Part shown: positions 1-6,876 of the stretch, piece by piece
Layout of the letters: the number at the start of each line of letters is the position of its first letter
Numbering within the stretch: position 1 is the first letter of the stretch
DNA from: Bacteroidota bacterium
GTDB taxonomy: Bacteria; Bacteroidota; Rhodothermia; Rhodothermales; UBA10348
Length of the DNA stretch: 7,499 nucleotides
NCBI GenBank assembly: GCA_004356265.1
Contig: SMXK01000080.1
Span: 1 to 7,499 of the forward strand
Reading direction: 5' to 3'
Notes under the pieces: generated by a model
Seen by the model: only the letters and a program-made list of their open reading frames with translations
Told to the model about the DNA's origin: nothing
Databases searched by the model: none
Translations under genes and position numbers: made by a program

Positions 1-176
1 AAGAGCACGGTCTGCCCGAATTCGCCTGTAAAATCCAGAGCAATACGCTCCATCGCCGAGCCAAACTGCGCCGTAATATCAGACAATCCATCTTCCACAT
101 CTTCCTCGGTCAGAGGCAGAAGAAGTACATCCACATCCAATTCTGACATGGCTATCGTCGAGACCGAAACTTTCAT
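1..176 (-). CDS. pepA: Leucyl aminopeptidase (M17 family), N-terminal fragment
   Basis: Only the first 58 codons are present; the gene runs off the left edge. The peptide starts MKVSVSTIAMSELDVDVLLL and ends with a segment reading DFTGEFGQTVLL. This resembles the N-terminal domain of M17 leucyl aminopeptidases, which has an early 'adv(l/v)vvp'-like strand and a later G-x-x-G-(Q/E)-T-x-L-L motif. M17 enzymes are cytosolic, two-metal, usually hexameric exopeptidases that remove N-terminal residues from peptides. The metal-binding catalytic domain lies outside the window and cannot be checked. The start ATG at 176-174 overlaps the TGA of the upstream phosphoesterase gene (ATGA), so translational coupling is likely; no Shine-Dalgarno is visible, only an A-rich stretch. 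The family call is fairly good; the exact symbol is less certain because only the poorly conserved domain is visible. Confidence 0.72.
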   Translation of the reverse strand, partial: MKVSVSTIAMSELDVDVLLLPLTEEDVEDGLSDITAQFGSAMERIALDFTGEFGQTVL

Positions 177-1273
177 ATTGATCTGAATTTTTTTTGCAAT
201 TTTTGTAGTGATTCGAGATATGCAGCATCTTCATCGTTCAGTTCGCCGTCTTGAGAAGTGGCACCTGAATCACTTCCTTCGGCGTCATCAGCCAGCGGTA
301 AATATTTGGGCGCCGCGGCCATAACCTTCCGCACGGCGTCATCAAGATCATCTTTAAGGAACGCACCTGCTGCATACCGGTGTCCACCACCGCCGAAGGA
401 CGCAGCCCATTTATGTACTTCAAAATCTTCTTTGGACCGGAAGCTGGCCTTTGTGCCACGGGCCGTCTCCGTGAACATGACCGCAGCGCGGACCGTTTCT
501 ATGGTCAAAAGATGGTTGACAAATCCTTCGGCCTCACCTGTCGACGCCCCGATATCCTGTAACATCCGACGAGAAATGCCCATCGTCCCGACCTGCCCAT
601 CATACCACATCTTCATGGTTGACAACACTTTACTCAAAAGTTGAATGGCATCGGCAGACCGTTTTTCATACACTTCACCGTACACCTTCGAGACATCCAA
701 CTTACCATGTTCAATCAGGTCGGCAACCGTGCGATGCAATCCGGCCGATACGTTGCTGAACCGAAACGAGCCTGTATCGGTCATGATGGCCACATACAAA
801 GCCTGAGCCGCGTCGGCCGACAGCATCGATGAATCCCACTCCTGGATAATTTCATACACCAGTTCAGCCGCCGAAGAAGCGGTCTCCCGAATCCATGTGT
901 GATCAAACCACGTCTCGGGATCAGTGTGGTGGTCGATGATGACTTTTTCGCCGGGAGCATTTCGGATACTTTTCCCGACTTCGCCCAGTCGGCCTACCGT
1001 ATTTGTGTCCACCACAACAAGTACATCAGCAGCCTGAAGGACTTCCAGCTGCGCTAACGAACCGTCATAAATTTGAATCTGATCCGCACCGACCAGCCAT
1101 TCCATGTTGTACGGAGCAGGATCAGAATTCAGAAATGTCACATCTTTGCCCTGCGCCTGAAGGTACAATCCAAGCCCCAGTTGTGAACCGATGGCATCAC
1201 CATCGGGCCGGGAATGGGTTGAAATTACGATGTTCTGGGCGTCCCGTAGGACAGAAACGATAGAAGCGGGCAT
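173..1273 (-). CDS. nrnA: Bifunctional oligoribonuclease/PAP phosphatase, NrnA-type DHH phosphoesterase
   Basis: A 366-residue cytosolic DHH/DHHA1 phosphoesterase. Visible motifs, in order: the N-terminal metal site THSRPDGDAIGS (residues 19-30; D24 and D26 are ligands), VVDT with D89, the diagnostic DHH (114-116), TDTGSF with D166, and the DHHA1 substrate motif GGGGH (294-298). This is the full NrnA arrangement: a Mn-dependent DHH core at about 10-180 and DHHA1 at about 225-320. Known family members degrade 2-5 nt nanoRNA and dephosphorylate pAp to AMP. Residues 326-366 form an acidic, coiled-coil-prone tail (…DGELNDEDAAYLESLQKL…) beyond the usual ~310-330 residue length. The ATG at 1273 is the only reasonable start: an in-frame TGA lies seven codons upstream. 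The gene follows the M61 peptidase after 67 nt and overlaps pepA by 4 nt. Substrate preference (RNA oligomer or pAp) cannot be read from sequence. Confidence 0.92.
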   Translation of the reverse strand: MPASIVSVLRDAQNIVISTHSRPDGDAIGSQLGLGLYLQAQGKDVTFLNSDPAPYNMEWLVGADQIQIYDGSLAQLEVLQAADVLVVVDTNTVGRLGEVGKSIRNAPGEKVIIDHHTDPETWFDHTWIRETASSAAELVYEIIQEWDSSMLSADAAQALYVAIMTDTGSFRFSNVSAGLHRTVADLIEHGKLDVSKVYGEVYEKRSADAIQLLSKVLSTMKMWYDGQVGTMGISRRMLQDIGASTGEAEGFVNHLLTIETVRAAVMFTETARGTKASFRSKEDFEVHKWAASFGGGGHRYAAGAFLKDDLDDAVRKVMAAAPKYLPLADDAEGSDSGATSQDGELNDEDAAYLESLQKLQKKFRSI

Positions 1274-1340
1274 TCGCGAAGACGCGCGTGGTCAAAAAAA
1301 ACAAGGATCGCTTAGACGCTATTTGATGCGCGATGTTCAC
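1274..1340 (-). promoter_or_regulatory. Intergenic leader before nrnA: T8 tract and start-proximal palindromes
   Basis: This 67 bp gap is the only substantial spacing inside the minus-strand cluster. In the transcribed sense it holds a run of eight T (1301-1294) just after an imperfect AAG-CGATC-CTT hairpin. It then has two palindromes touching the nrnA start: ACGCGCGT (1282-1289) and TTCGCGAA (1273-1280, overlapping the ATG). In RNA, two CGCG segments can pair across a TCTT tetraloop directly before AUG. The hairpin before the T tract is only 3 bp, so a true intrinsic terminator is doubtful. The T tract could equally be a U-rich ribosome-binding leader. No clear -10/-35 pair is seen. The sequence elements are observed; any regulatory role is inference. 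Confidence 0.3.
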
Positions 1341-3218
1341 CTATCTGTCCAGCCATTCTGCTCTGAATTTCCGGATCTTTCCTGTTAGCTCCATTCCTGC
1401 CAACTCAAACGGGACCACTTCGAGGGTAGGATCGAATAACAGTAACACGTTCTCTCGAATTGCCCGGCCTCGGTGGACGAATTCGACCGTGACGATATCG
1501 CCCGGGTTTTTACCCTGGAGATAAGCACGGGTTCGTTCAGCTGTAGTCACCCCGTGCCCGTCTAACGAAACCAGGCGATCACCCAAGTCCAGTCCACTTT
1601 CGTAGAATGACGTTCCTTTCGTCGGCGCCGCAGACACAATTACATTTGAGTCTATATCCTCGAAATCCATCCCGAGAAGAACCCCGTCCGGATTATTCTG
1701 ACGCACCAAAAAACCTGCGTTATGTAGCAATGATTTGTAGTCAGCGACGTCATTGCCTTCGATATAATCGGAAAAGAATGATCTCGTGAACGATGCCGAA
1801 CCCGTTAATTCTGTCAGCTCTTTTTTCAGGTCGGCACTCGTATACGGAAGTTCGTTCTCTCCGTGATTCTTCCACATGCGCCGCATAAAATGATCCAATG
1901 TCACATTGAACTCAGATCGAAGCGAGAGGTCCAGCGCCAGGCCAATTGCACTTCCCCACGTATAATAGGACAGAAACGTATTTGCGGTATTCGTTCGATC
2001 CCACGACGAAGCCCGATCCATGAACGGCGCCTGACGACTCATTTCTTCAGCGCTGTACAATTTCCGGCCCGGTGAATTCACGACGCTGTTTATCGTAGAC
2101 GAAAGTTCGGATGCATATTGTTCGTTCGAAAGCAACCCCGCCCGGCGGATGGACAGGCCTGTGTAATAACTGGTCACGCCTTCCGCAAACCACAAGTCAT
2201 CAGACGGGCTTTCCGTCTCGTATGAAAACGGCTCCAGCGACTCCGGCCGGATGCGTTCCACGTTCCATTGATGAAAAAATTCGTGCGCCATTGTTCCGAG
2301 ATTAGTGCGCCCGTCTGCGGCCAGCGGTCTGGTACCGGTCACGTAAGTCGAATTTCGGTGCTCCATGCCGTCTCCGCTCACATGCGGCAGGTAGTCCACT
2401 AAAAACGTGTAGGTGTTGTCGTCATATTCCGGCGGCCCTCCAAAGACGTCGTACTGCACTTCAACAATCTTTTTGATACTCTCAGTGAACGCGTCCATGA
2501 CCTCTGGCGTCCCTTCATGATGAACCGCCAGGCGAATCTCTGACGTTCCTCCCTGGCGGTTGTCTACCTCCCATGTGCGTAAATCGTAGTCTGAAATCTC
2601 GGTGGGTGAATCGAGAAAATAATGGAGATCAGGGGCATGGAACGAATATTTATCTCCGGTTTCAAATAACTGGGTGGCGATCTTCCAATCCGATTCCGGG
2701 ACGTTGAATGACACATCGATGGGTGCATCTTCCATACCGCGTGCCCACATGAATGTCGCTGGCATATTGAGATGCACGTGCGTCATATCAATGGCGCTAT
2801 ACGTACCGTCCGCCATATCTGCGAAAAGTGTATACGTAAACAAGACGGTTCCATCGTGCCCCGAAACGTCCCACTGATGGGGATTAATGTGCTCGATGGG
2901 GAGCACATTTCCTTCTCCATCATACGCCCGAACACCATGCACGTTTTTCGCAAATTCGTGCAGTGCATATCGTCCCGGTGAGGTCCTACTCATTCGAACC
3001 TCCAGCGTTTGTCCGACCGTGAGGCCGGAAAACCGGACTTCTACTTCAGCTTCGTGGTGCTTCAGGCCTGGAAAACTGATTTCGTAGGTTACGTGCGGGT
3101 CGTCGCCGTCCGCGGTTTCCCCGATAATCACCGGGGCTAATTCGATCGGGGCGGCACCCGTTGTAGACGCTGGTACTAAAAGAACGATCAAAAACAAATA
3201 ACGGGCCAACCTGTCCAT
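1341..3218 (-). CDS. Secreted M61-family (glycyl aminopeptidase-like) zinc metallopeptidase with PDZ domain
   Basis: A 625-residue exported metallopeptidase. Residues 1-22 (MDRLARYLFLIVLLVPASTT, then GA) look like a Sec signal peptide with no lipobox Cys, so the product is probably periplasmic or secreted. An N-terminal beta-rich M61_N-like region spans about 40-205. The catalytic domain carries SGDGMEHRNS (281-290, an M61 hallmark), the zinc motif HEFFH (312-316) followed by QWNVERIRP, and a probable third ligand E346 in WFAEG. A PDZ domain covers about 505-595 (GVLLGM… SGLDLGDRLVSLDG). Length and domain order match M61 peptidases, which remove N-terminal residues (glycine in the founding member) from peptides. 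The ATG at 3218 is preferred over an upstream in-frame TTG at 3380 because it puts the signal peptide first and avoids a 158 bp overlap with pdxH. It begins 4 nt after the pdxH stop. The precise substrate is unknown. Confidence 0.9.
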   Translation of the reverse strand: MDRLARYLFLIVLLVPASTTGAAPIELAPVIIGETADGDDPHVTYEISFPGLKHHEAEVEVRFSGLTVGQTLEVRMSRTSPGRYALHEFAKNVHGVRAYDGEGNVLPIEHINPHQWDVSGHDGTVLFTYTLFADMADGTYSAIDMTHVHLNMPATFMWARGMEDAPIDVSFNVPESDWKIATQLFETGDKYSFHAPDLHYFLDSPTEISDYDLRTWEVDNRQGGTSEIRLAVHHEGTPEVMDAFTESIKKIVEVQYDVFGGPPEYDDNTYTFLVDYLPHVSGDGMEHRNSTYVTGTRPLAADGRTNLGTMAHEFFHQWNVERIRPESLEPFSYETESPSDDLWFAEGVTSYYTGLSIRRAGLLSNEQYASELSSTINSVVNSPGRKLYSAEEMSRQAPFMDRASSWDRTNTANTFLSYYTWGSAIGLALDLSLRSEFNVTLDHFMRRMWKNHGENELPYTSADLKKELTELTGSASFTRSFFSDYIEGNDVADYKSLLHNAGFLVRQNNPDGVLLGMDFEDIDSNVIVSAAPTKGTSFYESGLDLGDRLVSLDGHGVTTAERTRAYLQGKNPGDIVTVEFVHRGRAIRENVLLLFDPTLEVVPFELAGMELTGKIRKFRAEWLDR

Positions 3219-3222
3219 TTTC

Positions 3223-3876
3223 TCAGGGATAATATCGGGACCCACGCCAGGCGCCAGTTTCCCGGGAATAAATAAATCTGTCGTGCAGCCGGTCCGCCTT
3301 TCCTTGCCAGAATTCAATGCGTTCCGGTCGAATGCGGAAGCCCCCCCAATGCTCCGGTCTTGGGACAGCCTGGCCTGCAAACTTCTTATCGGCCTCTTTC
3401 ACCCTGTTCTCAAGAATCTCCCTCGAGCCCAACATTTTACTCTGCATGGATGCCCATGCACCGATCTGGCTCCCTCTGCTTCGCGAAGCGAAATAAGTGT
3501 CCGATTCGGCATCGGATACGCGCTCAACCGGCCCTTCAATTCGAACTTGCCGGTGCAGAACCGCCCAGTGAATTAGAATAGACGCCTGCGGGTTTTCAAT
3601 CAGTTCGCGGGCCTTTCTGCTCTCGTAGTTTGTGTAAAAAACGAATCCGTCCTCGTCGAACGATTTTAAAAGTACCGTTCTGAGCGATGGATGCCCGTCA
3701 GGCGTAGAAGTCGCCAGCGACATCGCTTCGGGCAGTATTATCCCGGATTTTTCAGCAGTCTCAAACCAGTCCTTGAAGAGCTCGATCGGATTCGAATCTT
3801 CCGACGCATCCTTCATTCCCCGAAATACACCCTGTCCGGCAGTGAAAAACGTCCGTATGGCGGTGAGCAGATTCAT
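3223..3876 (-). CDS. pdxH: Pyridoxamine/pyridoxine 5'-phosphate oxidase
   Basis: A 217-residue protein, almost exactly the length of E. coli PdxH (218). This FMN-dependent cytosolic homodimer oxidises pyridoxamine- or pyridoxine-5'-phosphate to pyridoxal 5'-phosphate, in the last step of synthesis and in salvage. Conserved FMN/PLP motifs line up with the E. coli enzyme with an offset of one: RTVLLK (66-71), FYTN (80-83), SRKA (86-89), RQVRIEG (109-115), SRGSQIGAWAS (133-143), HWGGFR (176-181), IEFWQG (187-192) and the C-terminal active-site motif RLHDRF (196-201, containing R196 and H198). The start at 3876 overlaps the lolD stop as ATGA, indicating coupling, and keeps the N-terminal segment that family members have. 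A shorter start at Met21 is possible but would lose this. No key residue appears missing. Its role beside lolD and a peptidase is not explained by pathway logic. Confidence 0.95.
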   Translation of the reverse strand: MNLLTAIRTFFTAGQGVFRGMKDASEDSNPIELFKDWFETAEKSGIILPEAMSLATSTPDGHPSLRTVLLKSFDEDGFVFYTNYESRKARELIENPQASILIHWAVLHRQVRIEGPVERVSDAESDTYFASRSRGSQIGAWASMQSKMLGSREILENRVKEADKKFAGQAVPRPEHWGGFRIRPERIEFWQGKADRLHDRFIYSRETGAWRGSRYYP

Positions 3877-4592
3877 TCTTGGGCCAGGCTTTCTTCGACA
3901 AGAACCCCGGACTCCAACCTCACAATTCGATCGGCGAGCGCCGCAAATTCCGGATTGTGTGTAACCACGATCACTGTTTGTTTCGAATCATGCGCGAGGG
4001 AAACTATTACGGTGTGCAATGAATCTGCTGTCTTTTTATCCAGGTTGCCGGTCGGCTCATCTGCCAATAGAACGTCAGGCTGATTCATCATTGCTCGCGC
4101 AATGGCGACTCGTTGCCGCTCACCACCGGACAATTCCCCCGGCCTGTGCTCCAACCGATCTTGCAGTCCGAAATTGCTCAGCAATTCGTTCGCACGCTCC
4201 TTCGCCTCTGCCGCCGACGTTTTGGCTATCAATGCCGGCATCATCACATTTTCGAGAGCAGAAAACTCGGGCAATAAATGATGAAACTGGAATACGAATC
4301 CAACATTCTGGTTTCTGAATCTGGACAATTCCTCGTCCGAGCGATCGAAAATGTTTCTACCCCGGTACTTAACGGTTCCGGTGTCCGGCCTGTCTAACGC
4401 TCCGAGCAGGTGTAACAATGTACTTTTCCCTGTCCCGCTTTCCCCAACGATAGCGACCAATTCACCCTCGGCGATATCTAAATTTATGTCGTTCAGAACG
4501 TGTAATCGTTCTTCCTGAGCGGTCTCAAAAGACCGTGATAAGCCCCGAACTGACACAAGCGGCGAATTGATGGACGAAATAGAATCACTCAT
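3873..4592 (-). CDS. lolD: Lipoprotein-releasing ABC transporter ATP-binding subunit (LolD)
   Basis: A 239-residue ABC ATPase of the MacB/LolD class. It has Walker A GESGTGKST (50-58), a Q-loop inside FQFHHLLPEFSALENVMMP (101-119), signature LSGGE (154-158), Walker B VLLADEP (174-180), D-loop GNLD (182-185) and switch H212. The Q-loop segment FQFHHLLPEFsalENVmmP is close to diagnostic for LolD, which powers release of outer-membrane lipoproteins from the inner membrane together with LolC/LolE-type permeases. No permease is encoded in this window, so its partner must be elsewhere; a MacB- or FtsX-like partner cannot be excluded. The ATG at 4592 overlaps the end of the response-regulator gene by 8 nt, and the stop overlaps the pdxH start by 4 nt, so it is very probably co-translated with both. 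All catalytic motifs are intact. Confidence 0.92.
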   Translation of the reverse strand: MSDSISSINSPLVSVRGLSRSFETAQEERLHVLNDINLDIAEGELVAIVGESGTGKSTLLHLLGALDRPDTGTVKYRGRNIFDRSDEELSRFRNQNVGFVFQFHHLLPEFSALENVMMPALIAKTSAAEAKERANELLSNFGLQDRLEHRPGELSGGERQRVAIARAMMNQPDVLLADEPTGNLDKKTADSLHTVIVSLAHDSKQTVIVVTHNPEFAALADRIVRLESGVLVEESLAQE

Positions 4593-5973
4593 CGGCGCGA
4601 CGAATCTCGTATTTACCCATCTTATTATAAAGATGTGAACGCTGTATGCCGATCGCAGCGGCTGTTTTACTGATATTCCAGTCGTGAATACCGAGCTTCG
4701 TTTCGATGAATAACTTTTCCGCCATATCTCGGAAATCGCTGAACTGATCGAACTGCTCCATCAATCCCAGAACCGGATTTGTTTCATGGCCATGCGGGCT
4801 GGCCCATCGATCCACGTCAGCAGCCGTAATAGAATCACCTTCACTCAGAATAAGGAGCCGCTCGACCACGTTGTGTAACTCCCGGACGTTTCCACGCCAC
4901 TCGAATTTTTTTAAGCCCGACAACGCTGACTTATCAAATGTCCTGGGCTCCAATCCATTGCGAAGCGCAATTTGTTCAGCTATGGCTGATGTAATAAGGG
5001 GAATATCATCCCGTCGATCTCTGAGCGGTGGCGCGTGAATAAGGATTACACTCAACCTGTGGTATAAATCTTCCCGGAACTCGTGTTTCTCAATCTGCTC
5101 AAGAAGATTCTTGTTGGTCGCGGAGATGACACGGACATCGACCGGAATGCTGCGGTCTCCCCCCACCCGCGTGATCCTATTTTCCTGCAATGCGCGCAAT
5201 ACTTTCGCCTGAGCGCTCAGACTCATGTCGCCGATTTCATCCAGAAACAGTGTCCCGTTATGAGCCTGTTCAAATTTGCCAAGCCGCTGCTTAGTTGCGC
5301 CCGTAAACGAACCTTTTTCGTGACCGAACAGCTCACTTTCGATGAGCTCACTAGGAATCGCTGCGCAGTTCACTTCTATGACAGCGCCGTCTGCACGACT
5401 GGATTTTCGATGGATCCATTTGGCGATCAACTCTTTTCCGGTACCTGCCTCTCCCGTGATTAAAACGCGGGCCTCGGTCGGCGCAACGCGTGCGATCGTA
5501 TCGTTAACGTGCTGAATGGCATCACTTTCACCGAGAATCTGGGTGAGTTCTCCTTCGACACGCTCGACAATCGTCTGACGCATCCGACGGTTTTCAACTT
5601 CCAGTTGCCCTCGATCCAGGGCATTCCGGAGGGTAAGCAAGAGCCGGTTCAGATCCGGTGGCTTTTCAATAAAATCAAAAGCACCCAGTTTGGTTGCTTC
5701 TACGGCGGTTTCTATCGTTCCGTGCCCCGAAAGCATCACCACGGGAAGTGATCGTTGCTCCTCAGAAATCACCTGGAGCACTTCCATGCCGTCCCGCTTG
5801 GGCATTTTCACATCAAGCAATACGACATCGTATCGATTTGCCCGAAGTTTTGTGAGCGCCTCTTCCCCATCCTCGGCTTCATCGACCGAATAGTCCTCAT
5901 GTTCGAGTATTTCCCGAAGCGTGCGACGAATGCTTGCTTCGTCATCAACAATCAGAATGGTAGATACCGCCAT
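4585..5973 (-). CDS. Sigma-54-dependent response regulator (NtrC family, NtrX/AtoC-like)
   Basis: A 462-residue three-domain activator. Receiver, about 5-120: acidic pocket D10/D11, phospho-acceptor D54 in VVLLDVKMP, S82 in LSGHG, and K104 in EKPP. AAA+ sigma-54 interaction domain, about 145-375: Walker A GEAGTGKE (174-181), sigma-54-contacting loop GSFTGA (221-226; the consensus is GAFTGA), Walker B TLFLDEIGD (241-249), R-finger region around FREDLYHRL (299-307) and sensor II WRGNVREL (359-366). Fis-type helix-turn-helix at about 430-457 (ISKTAAAIGIQRSHLYNKM). Phosphorylation of such proteins normally drives oligomerisation and ATP-dependent opening of sigma-54 promoters. The receiver's SGHGTIETAVEATKLGAFDF and EKPPDLNRLL stretches resemble NtrX/AtoC types. 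No histidine kinase is in the window. It begins 11 nt after the TPR gene stop and overlaps lolD by 8 nt. The targets are unknown. Confidence 0.94.
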   Translation of the reverse strand: MAVSTILIVDDEASIRRTLREILEHEDYSVDEAEDGEEALTKLRANRYDVVLLDVKMPKRDGMEVLQVISEEQRSLPVVMLSGHGTIETAVEATKLGAFDFIEKPPDLNRLLLTLRNALDRGQLEVENRRMRQTIVERVEGELTQILGESDAIQHVNDTIARVAPTEARVLITGEAGTGKELIAKWIHRKSSRADGAVIEVNCAAIPSELIESELFGHEKGSFTGATKQRLGKFEQAHNGTLFLDEIGDMSLSAQAKVLRALQENRITRVGGDRSIPVDVRVISATNKNLLEQIEKHEFREDLYHRLSVILIHAPPLRDRRDDIPLITSAIAEQIALRNGLEPRTFDKSALSGLKKFEWRGNVRELHNVVERLLILSEGDSITAADVDRWASPHGHETNPVLGLMEQFDQFSDFRDMAEKLFIETKLGIHDWNISKTAAAIGIQRSHLYNKMGKYEIRRADE

Positions 5974-5984
5974 CGACAGATCGG

Positions 5985-6683
5985 TTAGTTGCCTACAGAT
6001 GCGCGACCAATGAAAAAGTCTATGTCGCGAGCCTGAATCGACGTAGGATAATCAGCTCGTACCTGCTCATACGCACGACGGGCTTTGTCTGATTGTCCGC
6101 CTTTCTCGTACGCGCGACCTGCGTTCAGGAGATACACAGGTCCGACTATCGAGCTTGTGTACAAGTTCGCGCTTCTCAAAAACAGGTCCCCTGCTTTCTC
6201 AAAATCACCGTTAATCTCGTGGACCGCCGCCTCTCCGGCGAGCGCGCTTGCGCCAACATAATTGGCATCCTTCGTTACGTCCTCGAAAAAAGTAAGGGCC
6301 CGGCTGAAATTCGCCAGGCGGAAAAACGCGTCAGCAGCGTAAAACGTGGCCAGATTTCCAGCATTCGTTCCGCCATATTCCTCAGAGATTTCGATCAGTC
6401 CGGTAAACGAAATATCGCCGTCAAGCGCAGCAGACCACTGACCTGATTCGTAGCGGCTGACGGCCGTCGACATTTCAGCAGTGGCCTGGGAATTTGCCGA
6501 AGCCTGATTGTAAGACCAATACAATCCCAAGGCAACGACCAATACAATCCCTGCAAATATGGAATAGGAGGTCGTCCTATTAAATTCGATGTAGTCGAGG
6601 ACACGAGTAGAAAAGGTGATTACTTTATCCTCGCGCAGTTCGTGACGGCGAGAGACTTTTCGTGTAGGAGTAAGCGTAGACAT
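5985..6683 (-). CDS. Single-pass membrane protein with periplasmic TPR domain (YfgM-like architecture)
   Basis: A 232-residue protein. The basic N-terminal tail (about 1-38) is followed by one transmembrane helix at about 40-57 (YSIFAGIVLVVALGLYW). The positive-inside rule therefore places the rest in the periplasm. About 110-213 contains three TPR-like helical pairs: NLATFYAADAFFRLANFSRA, then ASALAGEAAVHEINGDFEKA, then GPVYLLNAGRAYEKGGQSDK with ARRAYEQV. The arrangement resembles YfgM, the SecYEG/chaperone-associated protein, but sequence-level orthology cannot be shown here; TPRs mark a protein-interaction scaffold only. The ATG at 6683 is preferred. The frame stays open upstream to a GTG at 6890, but that extension is Cys-rich, has no domain features, and would fill the whole divergent promoter region. 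It is the first gene of the cluster and lies 11 nt before the response regulator. Confidence 0.82.
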   Translation of the reverse strand: MSTLTPTRKVSRRHELREDKVITFSTRVLDYIEFNRTTSYSIFAGIVLVVALGLYWSYNQASANSQATAEMSTAVSRYESGQWSAALDGDISFTGLIEISEEYGGTNAGNLATFYAADAFFRLANFSRALTFFEDVTKDANYVGASALAGEAAVHEINGDFEKAGDLFLRSANLYTSSIVGPVYLLNAGRAYEKGGQSDKARRAYEQVRADYPTSIQARDIDFFIGRASVGN

Positions 6684-6696
6684 AGTATATTGAGAA

Positions 6697-6712
6697 TCGA
6701 CGATTGCGTCGA
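6697..6712. repeat. Perfect 6 bp inverted repeat with 4 nt loop in the TPR operon leader
   Basis: TCGACG (6697-6702) and CGTCGA (6707-6712) are exact reverse complements separated by ATTG. The element lies 13 bp upstream of the TPR gene ATG, so in the leftward transcript it would be a short GC-rich leader hairpin. On DNA it could be an operator half-site pair. The repeat is directly visible; function is inference, and a 6 bp repeat can occur by chance. Confidence 0.45.
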
Positions 6713-6748
6713 GCACAGCGTTTCGTTCCTGTTTCAGCACAGCTGGGC

Positions 6749-6777
6749 AAATTAGCCCTTTTTTAATCGGACAGCAA
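6749..6777 (-). promoter_or_regulatory. Candidate promoter for the TPR-regulator-lolD cluster
   Basis: Read leftward, TTGCTG (6777-6772) and TAATTT (6754-6749) are separated by 17 bp, the ideal primary-sigma spacing. Each hexamer matches the E. coli consensus at only about half its positions. It can also be read as the Bacteroidota style, TTG about 20 bp before a TAATTTG element (consensus TAnnTTTG). It predicts a leader of roughly 60 nt before the ATG at 6683. A GGGC/GCCC inverted repeat (6745-6748 and 6755-6758) brackets the -10 element exactly, which would suit a repressor site. The match is weak. Confidence 0.28.
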
Positions 6778-6847
6778 CGTTTTCCGTGCAGAACTGATCC
6801 GTCATTCACGAATCTTTGATATGGGCGGGATGTTCGGGCATCTGAAA

Positions 6848-6876
6848 CTGAAATTCCCCATCTGTTAGCACATAAA
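6848..6876 (+). promoter_or_regulatory. Candidate promoter for gap
   Basis: CTGAAA (6848-6853) and CATAAA (6871-6876) are 17 bp apart, each matching the -35/-10 consensus at 4 of 6 positions. The predicted transcript start at about 6883 would leave a leader of only some 8 nt before the ATG at 6891, so a near-leaderless mRNA. This would agree with the lack of a Shine-Dalgarno there. It was picked by eye and similar pairs can arise by chance. Confidence 0.22.

Noticed and set aside
188..195. A8 run in the nrnA coding sense as a possible programmed slippage site
   Set aside because: It lies only a few codons before the stop, so slippage would change just the tail. Nothing else suggests programmed frameshifting.
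258..644. Long plus-strand open frame of 128 codons opposite nrnA, and similar antisense frames opposite pdxH, lolD and the response regulator
   Set aside because: They lie wholly opposite well-supported genes, show no family motifs, and are the expected by-product of codon composition.
3219..3380. N-terminal extension of the M61 peptidase to an upstream TTG, giving 679 residues
   Set aside because: It would overlap pdxH by 158 bp, starts at a rare codon and buries a clear signal peptide at residue 55. The ATG at 3218 fits better.
6745..6764. Terminator-like GGGC-AAATTA-GCCC followed by six T on the plus strand
   Set aside because: The stem is only 4 bp and no plus-strand gene lies upstream that would need termination. 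It is more likely part of a promoter/operator or chance.
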